NCBI GenBank assembly: GCA_024691305.1
Contig: JAILNS010000034.1
Coordinates: 1-51,119, forward strand
Direction of reading: 5' to 3'
Source of the DNA: Lachnospiraceae bacterium
Lineage (GTDB): Bacteria; Bacillota; Clostridia; Lachnospirales; Lachnospiraceae
Length of the DNA: 51,119 bases
The notes beneath the pieces were generated by a model. That model saw nothing but the letters and a program-made list of their open reading frames with translations. It did not search any database and had not been told where the DNA came from. Shown here piece by piece: positions 1-6,643 of the stretch (position 1 is its first letter; every line of letters starts with the position of its first letter). The position numbers were made by a program, and so were the translations under genes.

Positions 1-1
1 T

Positions 2-91
2 CAGGCTGCTGCAGATTCTGCTCAGGCACTCGATCAGGCATCACACGATATGATGACCAACTTCGACGATTATATCGACAAGAAAGACTGA
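2..91 (+). CDS. 3' end of an unidentified protein (partial)
   Basis: An open frame enters from the left edge and ends at TGA 89-91, giving about 29 C-terminal residues that end in DDYIDKKD. The segment is Ala/Gln/Asp-rich and hydrophilic, consistent with a helical tail, but too short to assign to a family. It is followed at once by a strong hairpin terminator and converges on pgcA, which supports it being a real gene end. Its function is unknown. Confidence 0.55.
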   Translation, partial: QAAADSAQALDQASHDMMTNFDDYIDKKD

Positions 92-128
92 TACTTCTTT
101 AAACAGTATCTAATTGATCAAACAAACA

Positions 129-161
129 GGGCTGTCGCAATCGCGACAGCCCTTATTATTT
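129..161. terminator. Rho-independent terminator between convergent genes
   Basis: A perfect 10-bp inverted repeat, GGGCTGTCGC (129-138) and GCGACAGCCC (143-152), encloses the loop AATC and is followed by TTATTATTT on the plus strand. It lies 38 bp after the TGA of the plus-strand gene. The minus-strand tail (TGTTTGTTTG) is also T-rich, so it may serve pgcA as well. Confidence 0.9.
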
Positions 162-193
162 ACATCAAATCTCCTGATCAACGAAGATCATAA

Positions 194-237
194 ATTAACT
201 GCTTTCCGTTATCAATATTAACTGCTTTCCGTTATCA
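194..237. repeat. 23-bp tandem duplication over the pgcA stop codon
   Basis: ATTAACTGCTTTCCGTTATCA occurs at 194-214 and again at 217-237, a period of 23 bp. The TGA of pgcA (235-237 on the plus-strand map) lies inside the right copy. The protein C-terminus looks normal, so the duplication affects only the 3' untranslated region. Confidence 0.85.
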
Positions 238-1962
238 GATATTAGCCTTAACAGCCTCTGTAAGAGCCTCAAGACGCTTAGCCGCATCATCGGCACTTGA
301 GCCCTTAACACCCATGTAGAATTTGATCTTGGGCTCTGTTCCCGAAGGTCTTGCACAACACCAGTTGTTATCCGGCAGTTCAAAATACAAAACGTTGGAA
401 GCCGGAAGCCCTGTAGATGACTTAGCGCCTGTCTCCATATCAGTAACTTCACCTGTCTTGTAATCTCTGAACTTAAGAACCTTAAGATCACCAAATGCTT
501 TAGGCGGATCATTTCTTAACTTATCCATTGTAGCCTGGATCTGCTTTGCTCCGTCAGCACCCTTCATCGTGATGGTATACTGAGTCTCTTTGAAGTATCC
601 GTATTTCTCATACATCTCGCTCATCATATCGCACAGTGTCATACCGTTCTTCTTGCAATATGAAGCAACCTCGCAGAGCATCATTACCGCTACGATTGCA
701 TCCTTGTCTCTTGCATGAGTTCCGGCAAGACATCCGTAAGACTCTTCAAGACCGAATACATAGTTATTATCCTTGTTTCCGGCCTGCTCAAAGAGTTTGA
801 TCTGCTCTCCTATATACTTAAATCCGGTAAGCACTTCGATAAGCTTAACGCCATATGAAGCGGTGATCGGGAATGTCATGTTGGTGGTAACGATCGTTGT
901 TACAAGTGTAGGATTGGAAGGCATTGTGCCTGTCTTTGCGCGCTCTCGTAAGATATACTCTGCGATCAGCATGCCTGACATATTGCCGGTAAAAGCCATA
1001 TACTCGCCGGTCTTTGAATCCTTGGCATATACACCGAGTCTGTCGGCATCGGGGTCTGTAGCAAGTACGATATCCGCATCTTTTTCTTTTGCAAGATTAA
1101 GTGCGTACGTAAATGCCTTGGGATCCTCGGGATTGGGATAATCCAAAGTGGTGAACTCGGGATCGGGACCTGTCTGCTCGGGAACTACATATATGTTCTC
1201 AAATCCAAGTTCCTTAAGTATCCTGCGTGTTGATTTATTTCCTGCGCCGCAAAGAGGTGTGTAAACGATCTTGATATCCTTGGCTACAGCATCGATAACG
1301 TCGGGATGAATGATCTGTTTTTTTAATTCACTCATATATCTGTCATCGATCGCGGAACCGATCTCCTCATAGAGACCTGCCGCGATAGCCTCATCCTTGG
1401 TCATCTTCTTGCAATCGCTGTAGTTCTTGATAGCCTGAACTTCGCCGATTATTCCGGTATCGTTGGGAGGTGTGACCTGAGCACCGTCTTCCCAGTAAAC
1501 CTTATATCCGTTGTATTCCGGAGGGTTGTGGCTGGCCGTTACGTTGATACCTGCCGTACATCCGAGCTCCCTTACTGCAAAAGACAATTCGGGAGTGGGT
1601 CTGAGTTCGTCAAAAACATAAGCCTTGATACCGTTGGCTGCAAGACATGTAGCTGCAACATCGGCAAATTCACGTCCCATGCGGCGGCAATCATATGCGA
1701 TCGCAACGCCTTTGGCCTGTGTTCCGGCCTTTAAGATATAATTAGCAAGTCCCTGTGAAGCCTTATGAACGGTGTAAATGTTCATACGGTTGGTTCCTGT
1801 ACCTATAACGCCTCTGAGTCCGCCTGTACCGAATTCAAGTTCACGGTAGAAACGGTCCTCGATCTCTTTTTCATTACCTTCGATAGCCTTAAGTTCTTCC
1901 TTGGTCTTATCATCAAACCACGGATCCTCCAGCCATTTACGGTATTCATCCTGATAACTCAT
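235..1962 (-). CDS. pgcA: Phosphoglucomutase / phosphomannomutase (PgcA type)
   Basis: This cytoplasmic alpha-D-phosphohexomutase interconverts glucose-6-phosphate and glucose-1-phosphate, the precursor of dTDP- and UDP-sugars. At 575 residues it is full length for the family. Visible motifs are GTGGLRG near residues 46-51, the phosphoserine loop TASHNPPEYNG (Ser144), the metal-binding DPDADR at 303-308, a GLEES sugar-specificity motif near residue 405, and the phosphate-binding RPSGTEPK near the C-terminus. ATG 1962 has an excellent RBS (AAAGGAGGG). A TATACT-like -10 is seen about 65 bp upstream. It is a natural feeder for the rfbA product in the same locus. Known from the family: Firmicutes PgcA also supplies UDP-glucose for glycolipid anchors. 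The assignment is secure, but glucose versus mannose preference cannot be read from sequence. Confidence 0.95.
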   Translation of the reverse strand: MSYQDEYRKWLEDPWFDDKTKEELKAIEGNEKEIEDRFYRELEFGTGGLRGVIGTGTNRMNIYTVHKASQGLANYILKAGTQAKGVAIAYDCRRMGREFADVAATCLAANGIKAYVFDELRPTPELSFAVRELGCTAGINVTASHNPPEYNGYKVYWEDGAQVTPPNDTGIIGEVQAIKNYSDCKKMTKDEAIAAGLYEEIGSAIDDRYMSELKKQIIHPDVIDAVAKDIKIVYTPLCGAGNKSTRRILKELGFENIYVVPEQTGPDPEFTTLDYPNPEDPKAFTYALNLAKEKDADIVLATDPDADRLGVYAKDSKTGEYMAFTGNMSGMLIAEYILRERAKTGTMPSNPTLVTTIVTTNMTFPITASYGVKLIEVLTGFKYIGEQIKLFEQAGNKDNNYVFGLEESYGCLAGTHARDKDAIVAVMMLCEVASYCKKNGMTLCDMMSEMYEKYGYFKETQYTITMKGADGAKQIQATMDKLRNDPPKAFGDLKVLKFRDYKTGEVTDMETGAKSSTGLPASNVLYFELPDNNWCCARPSGTEPKIKFYMGVKGSSADDAAKRLEALTEAVKANI

Positions 1963-2025
1963 GTGTAACCCTCCTTTGGAAATATATATTAAAGCCGACT
2001 TATTACCCTGTGTCGATACTTATTC

Positions 2026-2031
2026 AGTATA
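2026..2031 (-). promoter_or_regulatory. Candidate -10 element for pgcA
   Basis: On the minus strand the sequence reads TGTGATATACT, giving a -10 TATACT about 65 bp upstream of the pgcA ATG. No clear -35 is seen at 16-18 bp. The same TGTGATATACT string recurs in front of the plus-strand gene at 33892, which supports its use as a promoter core. Confidence 0.35.
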
Positions 2032-2047
2032 TCACAAAATCATATCT

Positions 2048-3892
2048 TTATCCTGCATACATAAGGTCCTTGAACAGGTCCATTCCCGGAATGCCGTTTA
2101 CTACTACATCGCCTCCTTCGCCTGAAACATAGAGTCTTACGATCCTGCCATCCGAAAGTTGTGCGTCGATATAACTCTTTCCGTCTGTGCAAAGCAGTTT
2201 AAATGTCTCTCCCGCTTTCACATTCTCTGTCGATGTGACATTGCCTTTTTCATCGATAAAATCACATTCCACATCCATAACAGATGTTATAGGCTCATAT
2301 GTAGCTTCATTCATGATCCTGTAAACCTCATCATCACTGACAGGTTTTCCGTCGCTTCCGATGTGATACGACTTATAACCCGAGAATGTACATATCTGGT
2401 TAAACCTGGTCGCAAGCTTGAGATTGTTCGGATCATACTTGATAAATTCGGTATATGTTCCGGCTTCGTTGTCAAAGGCTATAAATGACCCGGCGAAATA
2501 CTCCTCATATATCTTGTCGATGGTGCCGCCGGTAATGTCGAATACCACCAGCCTGATGTAATCATTGTAATCAGGTACTACTACATAGACATAATCTTTT
2601 CCATCGGGGGAATTATAAAAATATCCGGTCGTTCCTTCAAATCCGGGGAATCCGTATTCATCCGCAAGCGAAACACTCTCCTCGCCAATGCAAAATCTCA
2701 CATCCGTCAGTTCCGTATAATCATCATTATATGTTTGTTCAAATCCTATCTCATCGTTTTTGCCGTCTCCGTCAACATCCTCTGAAACCATCATATATGT
2801 GAATGCTTTCAAGGTTCCGGCAGAATCTGCATCCGGCAGATAATCCTTAACAAAAAGATCCGGATATTCGTCATAGTACAGGCATACAGACTGTGCACCC
2901 GACGCATAGGCAGCCAGTTCATAAGGTCCGAAATAAAACTCTATATGGTCGTCAGTAAGCGCCCACGTATATCCTATGGTATAATCACCGTCTTCCTTAT
3001 ATTCCACACCTTCTCCGTCCACATAACGGGCAAGGTCGTTCTCAAGATCATTGAACATCTCAAGCTGGTCCGCATACTGTTCTTCGAGTTCTGCCTGCAG
3101 GATTTTCGGAAGATCGTCAACCGATGTAAGAACGTCCGCAAGCTTAAGAACTTTGCCGGTCACCACGTCGTAACTTATATACCCGAAACCGTAGATTCCG
3201 TGAGCGCCGCCCATATACTGGTCTATCGGCATAAAGAAACTGAGTACCTTTTCGTCTGCGCGCATCACGTCAACTCCCTGATTTACGGAGTACGGTCCGT
3301 GAAAATACTCGGGGTCATTTTCGAGTTCATCCAATGCGTCGGCCTTGATTTTTTCCACATCATCCTCGAAATATTTAAACTCCTTGTCGGCATCTTCCTT
3401 CATTGCCTTGGCAAGTTCGGGGAAATCTTCGGCACTTTCATCAGATAACAACGGCATCGTAAAAGAACCTGTAACAAGCGTCGTGTAGTTTTCATCTGTA
3501 GCGGATTCGTAATAACTCTTTTTCATGACTATGACCTCGGGAACTTTGGAGGTTTTCTCGTCTCCGGCCTCAGTCACTTCATCCGATTGGGTTTTGCCGC
3601 TTATGTCATTTTCTTTTTTGGATACCGTGGAATTGTCTGTTTTTGCTCCTGCACTGTCGGCAGATTCAGCCGTTTCCTCAACCGCAATCTGTGATGTATC
3701 TGCTTCTTCTTCCACGTTGCTCTCGGCATTGTCAGCCGTATCGGATGCTTTGCCGCAGCCGATAAGCGAAATTGCTATAACAGCAGCGAGCATGATTGAC
3801 ATTAGTCTTCTTTTTCCTAAGAGTGCTGCTTTGCCTTGAATTCTCGCCTTTTTCCCGGTCATCATACCGTTGTTTGTCAGTTTCTTTTTCAT
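2048..3892 (-). CDS. Lipoprotein with RsiV/PdaC-like DUF3298 domain
   Basis: A 614-residue surface lipoprotein. A basic N-terminus of about 30 residues is followed by a hydrophobic stretch and the lipobox LIGC near residue 46, then an acidic Ser/Asp/Glu-rich linker to about residue 120. Residues 120-340 resemble the DUF4163/DUF3298 module of RsiV and PdaC, with the diagnostic GGAHG motif near residues 227-231. The remainder (about 350-614) looks beta-rich and contains EDVDGDGKNDE, a calcium-loop-like segment; it is not recognised. RsiV-type domains bind lysozyme in known cases, which would fit a locus with two lysozyme genes, but this is inference. The ATG at 3892 has a good RBS (AGAGGAG). 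The upstream region carries iteron-like repeats around a likely promoter. Confidence 0.8.
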   Translation of the reverse strand: MKKKLTNNGMMTGKKARIQGKAALLGKRRLMSIMLAAVIAISLIGCGKASDTADNAESNVEEEADTSQIAVEETAESADSAGAKTDNSTVSKKENDISGKTQSDEVTEAGDEKTSKVPEVIVMKKSYYESATDENYTTLVTGSFTMPLLSDESAEDFPELAKAMKEDADKEFKYFEDDVEKIKADALDELENDPEYFHGPYSVNQGVDVMRADEKVLSFFMPIDQYMGGAHGIYGFGYISYDVVTGKVLKLADVLTSVDDLPKILQAELEEQYADQLEMFNDLENDLARYVDGEGVEYKEDGDYTIGYTWALTDDHIEFYFGPYELAAYASGAQSVCLYYDEYPDLFVKDYLPDADSAGTLKAFTYMMVSEDVDGDGKNDEIGFEQTYNDDYTELTDVRFCIGEESVSLADEYGFPGFEGTTGYFYNSPDGKDYVYVVVPDYNDYIRLVVFDITGGTIDKIYEEYFAGSFIAFDNEAGTYTEFIKYDPNNLKLATRFNQICTFSGYKSYHIGSDGKPVSDDEVYRIMNEATYEPITSVMDVECDFIDEKGNVTSTENVKAGETFKLLCTDGKSYIDAQLSDGRIVRLYVSGEGGDVVVNGIPGMDLFKDLMYAG

Positions 3893-3912
3893 GTTGTCTC
3901 CTCTTGTTAATG

Positions 3913-3994
3913 CTTAGTTGATTCTTAGTTGATTCTTAGTATATATTTTGTTATTTGAAATCTGTGGAATCCTATGGAATTCTATGGAATCCTA
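3913..3994 (-). promoter_or_regulatory. Promoter region of the DUF3298 lipoprotein with two iteron sets
   Basis: The minus strand carries TATACT at 3943-3938, about 45 bp before the ATG. Three CTTAG boxes (plus-strand starts 3913, 3924, 3935) are spaced exactly 11 bp apart and cover the start site and leader. Upstream, over the expected -35 region, are three 10-bp direct repeats TGGAATCCTA/TGGAATTCTA/TGGAATCCTA (3965-3994). Helical-turn spacing suggests protein binding. No consensus -35 is visible, so an activator may be needed. The repeats are seen; the regulatory role is inference. Confidence 0.5.
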
Positions 3995-4040
3995 CTGTCA
4001 GACTCGTTTTCTTGTTACTGATACTCTATCTATGTAAGTC

Positions 4041-4433
4041 GGGGATCGATTTTCACCATTTTGCTTATTTCCGATGCCTAACTGCCTGATTTTGCCCGCC
4101 AAACTTGCCCAGATTTCCAATTTGGGGATCGATTTTCACCATTTTGCTTATTTCCGATGCCCGGTCTTAGTAAGTCGGGGATCGATTTTCGCCATTTTGC
4201 TTATTTCCGATGCCTAACCGCCTGATTTCACCTGTCAAACTTGCCCAGATTTCCAATTTAGGGATCGATTTCTACCTTTTTCTTCGTTTCCGATGCCTAA
4301 CCGCCGGATTTCACCTGCCAAACTTGCCCTGATTTCCAATTTAGGGATCGATTTCTACCTTTTTCTTCGTTTCCGATGCCCGGTCTTCGTAAGTTGGGGA
4401 TCGATTTCTACCTTTTTCCTTATTTCCGATGCC
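4041..4433. repeat. Mosaic intergenic array: six 38-bp cores with two alternating linkers
   Basis: A 38-bp core beginning GGGGATCGATTT and ending TTTCCGATGCC starts at 4041, 4124, 4177, 4260, 4343 and 4396, so successive spacings are 83, 53, 83, 83 and 53 bp. Cores are separated either by a 45-bp linker (starting TAACYGCC, ending TTTCCAATTT) or a 15-bp linker (CGGTCTTMGTAAGTY). The first three cores share TTTTCRCCATTTTGCTTAT and the later ones TTTCTACCTTTTTC, so the array grew by block duplication. No open frame or transposase is associated with it. Confidence 0.9.
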
Positions 4434-4484
4434 CTATCACCATTTTGAAAAATGCACTTGCCCGATTACCCCAAATCAACACTG

Positions 4485-4574
4485 CATCAACCGGATCGAC
4501 CGCAGCAATCACATCAACCGCAGCAACCGCATCAACCTCAGCAACTACAGCAATCACAGCAACCTCAGCAACTC
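4485..4574. repeat. 9-bp minisatellite (CAKCAACCN), ten units
   Basis: Ten contiguous 9-bp units of the type CATCAACCG / CAGCAACCT / CAGCAATCA run from 4485 to 4574 and stop six bases before the stop codon (4581-4583) of the minus-strand glycosyltransferase. The plus-strand open frame over it is low complexity Ser/Thr/Ala with no RBS or homology, so it is treated as non-coding. Confidence 0.8.
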
Positions 4575-4580
4575 GATCAT

Positions 4581-6548
4581 CTAATTCTTTGCAGGCAGGA
4601 TCGTGTAGTCACTCCTGTCTAAGCTGAAATTAGGGTTGTAATAAGGATCCCCTGCGGCCAGTTCTTTGGCCCAGCGCTCTTTAAATCTTGCGCATTCTTC
4701 GTTATATCTCTCCGCGGAAGCTCCCTGCATGTCGGATCCTCTTGAAGCCGACTCGTAGTGGTAGAGCTCCGCAAAAGGAGTAAATACGTTAAGATACCCC
4801 TTTTGTCTGCATTTTAGGCAGAAATCAACATCATTCAAAGCGACCTTAAACTCTTCGTCAAGCCCGCCGACCTCATCATATATGGCTCTTGAAACCATGA
4901 GACAGGCGCCGGTCACCGCAGTCACATCCTGTGCATAGCACAATCTTCCCATGTAACCTAAATTGGTCACGGGCATAAGATAATGCGTATGCCCCGCTGT
5001 CCTGTGAGCGCCAAGTCCTATGACAACACCCGCATGCTGTATGGTCATATCCGGATAATAGAGCTTTGCACCGGAGCAGGCCACATCGTCGCGCTGTGCA
5101 TACATGAGCAGTTCTTCGATCCAGTCTAGGGTTATGACTTCCGTATCGTTATTTAGCAACAGGATAAATTCGCCGGAAGAAGCCTTAACTCCGAAGTTAC
5201 ACACCGCAGAATAATTAAACTCATCTTCCCATGTGACTATCTTCACGTTCGCATGGGACTTAAGTTCTTCATAATAAGCGAATATCTCATCCGTAACGGA
5301 ATTATTCTCCACTATAACTATCTCGTAGTTATCGTATGTGCTTTTTTCAAAAATAGAAGAAACGCAGCGCTTAAGATCTTCAACATGGTCTTTGTTCGGG
5401 ATCACGATAGAGGCCCTGGGATTTCCCTTTATTTCATATCTTATCCTGAAGATCGTCTCAAATGCCCTCGTGGAAGTGATCTCAAAGTTCTCGTATCCGC
5501 AGGTCCTTAAATGATCCGCAACCGCTCCCTTGGCCGCATCGATCGCATAGCTCTTGGCATTTATGTCTTTGGCTACGGACGCCTTATGCGAACGCCAGTA
5601 GTACATAAGCTTGGGAACATGTACGACATGCTTTGCCCTTGAAGTAAGTCTTAAGATCATATCATGATCCTGACTTCCGTCAAACCTGGACCTGAACAGC
5701 TCCATCCCATCCAACAAATCTCTGGAAAAGGCGCTGAAATGGCAGATGTAGTTATTGGCCCTAAGGTTATCTATCGCAAAATCGGGTTTAAAATGAAGCG
5801 TGATCATGTTATCAACGCTGTTACCCTTAAATGTGGTCTCATCACAGTAGATATAATCCGCATCCTCGTCGCAAATGACCTTCATATATTCATACAGCAC
5901 AGAAGGATGGATGATATCGTCATGATCAAAAAGAGCAATGAAATTACCCGTGGCAAGTTTCAAACACTCATTGGTATTACCTGAGATTCCTTCATTTGAC
6001 TCAAGCTTCTTATATATGATGCGTGAATCGGCATCAGCATACTGCTTACATATCTCTTCGACATACGAATGCTCATCATCGGAACCGTCTGCCAGACACA
6101 GTTCCCACCCTCCGTAGGTCTGGGCTTTCACGGAGTCTATCATGTCGGTTAAGAAGTTTTTCGGAGTGTTGTATAGCGGAACCAGTATGGAAAAGACGAT
6201 ATTTTTGTCAAATACTGTCTCTTCTTCTGCCTTACGTCTTGCTTCATCGGGAAAAGACTTGGTACCGTGACTCGATCTTGCAGCGCGCTCCTGCATCTTT
6301 GAGTCAACTTTTCTCATGATTCCCCTAATAGAACCGTAAGATCCAAGGCGTTGCTTTGTTCTCTGCAAAAAATGAAGAACATCACGGGCAGGCTTGCTCA
6401 TCGCCCAGATTTTGGAACCCTTGATCCGCTCGAGATGGTCAGCGGTTGCATTCATCTCATTAGTGGCAGTCCGGATCTTTTCCTCGAGGACGGCTGTCCT
6501 CTCCTTCTCTGCCTTATATTCTTTCATATAATAATTCTGATCTTCCAT
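4581..6548 (-). CDS. Tandem-domain family 2 glycosyltransferase
   Basis: A 655-residue cytoplasmic protein with two GT-A domains. Residues 1-60 form a coiled coil ending in a GSKIW..SKPAR motif that recurs in the next upstream gene. Domain A (about 118-340) starts with ILVPLYNT and has a DHDD metal-binding motif at 208-211 and a GSQDHDMILR stretch. Domain B (about 375-640) has SIVIPNKD, the NNDTEV triad and ALNDVDFCLKCR. Both domains keep GT2 hallmarks, so two sugars could be added by one polypeptide. Domain B resembles rhamnosyltransferases of rhamnan and O-antigen pathways, consistent with rfb genes nearby. The start ATG has the RBS GATAGGAAA; a near-identical RBS plus ATG lies 43 bp upstream. 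Donor and acceptor are unknown. Confidence 0.88.
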   Translation of the reverse strand: MEDQNYYMKEYKAEKERTAVLEEKIRTATNEMNATADHLERIKGSKIWAMSKPARDVLHFLQRTKQRLGSYGSIRGIMRKVDSKMQERAARSSHGTKSFPDEARRKAEEETVFDKNIVFSILVPLYNTPKNFLTDMIDSVKAQTYGGWELCLADGSDDEHSYVEEICKQYADADSRIIYKKLESNEGISGNTNECLKLATGNFIALFDHDDIIHPSVLYEYMKVICDEDADYIYCDETTFKGNSVDNMITLHFKPDFAIDNLRANNYICHFSAFSRDLLDGMELFRSRFDGSQDHDMILRLTSRAKHVVHVPKLMYYWRSHKASVAKDINAKSYAIDAAKGAVADHLRTCGYENFEITSTRAFETIFRIRYEIKGNPRASIVIPNKDHVEDLKRCVSSIFEKSTYDNYEIVIVENNSVTDEIFAYYEELKSHANVKIVTWEDEFNYSAVCNFGVKASSGEFILLLNNDTEVITLDWIEELLMYAQRDDVACSGAKLYYPDMTIQHAGVVIGLGAHRTAGHTHYLMPVTNLGYMGRLCYAQDVTAVTGACLMVSRAIYDEVGGLDEEFKVALNDVDFCLKCRQKGYLNVFTPFAELYHYESASRGSDMQGASAERYNEECARFKERWAKELAAGDPYYNPNFSLDRSDYTILPAKN

Positions 6549-6605
6549 CGGTTTCCTATCTGTATCTATATTTATAATTCCGGTCTTTCATCGGTTTCCT
6601 ATCTT
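6546..6605 (-). other. Duplicated translation-initiation region encoding an 11-codon minileader
   Basis: The minus strand reads GATAGGAAACCGATG twice, with the ATGs at 6591 and 6548. The first ATG opens an 11-codon frame ending in TAG; that TAG is itself inside the second GATAGG ribosome binding site. The downstream codons also match imperfectly (AAAGACCGGAATTAT versus GAAGATCAGAATTAT), so this is a 43-bp tandem duplication of the gene start that now reads as a leader peptide. Confidence 0.7.
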
Positions 6606-6643
6606 TTTATATAGTAAAACGCACCTATAACCGTCCCTATCCT

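Noticed and set aside
4041..4433. CRISPR array
   Set aside because: The intervals between cores are only two recurring sequences, not unique spacers, and their lengths differ (15 and 45 bp). No cas gene is nearby.
4376..4627. Ser/Thr/Ala-repeat open frame in the gene-free tract
   Set aside because: It is the translation of the minisatellite, starts inside the repeat array without an RBS and runs into the antisense of the GT2 gene.
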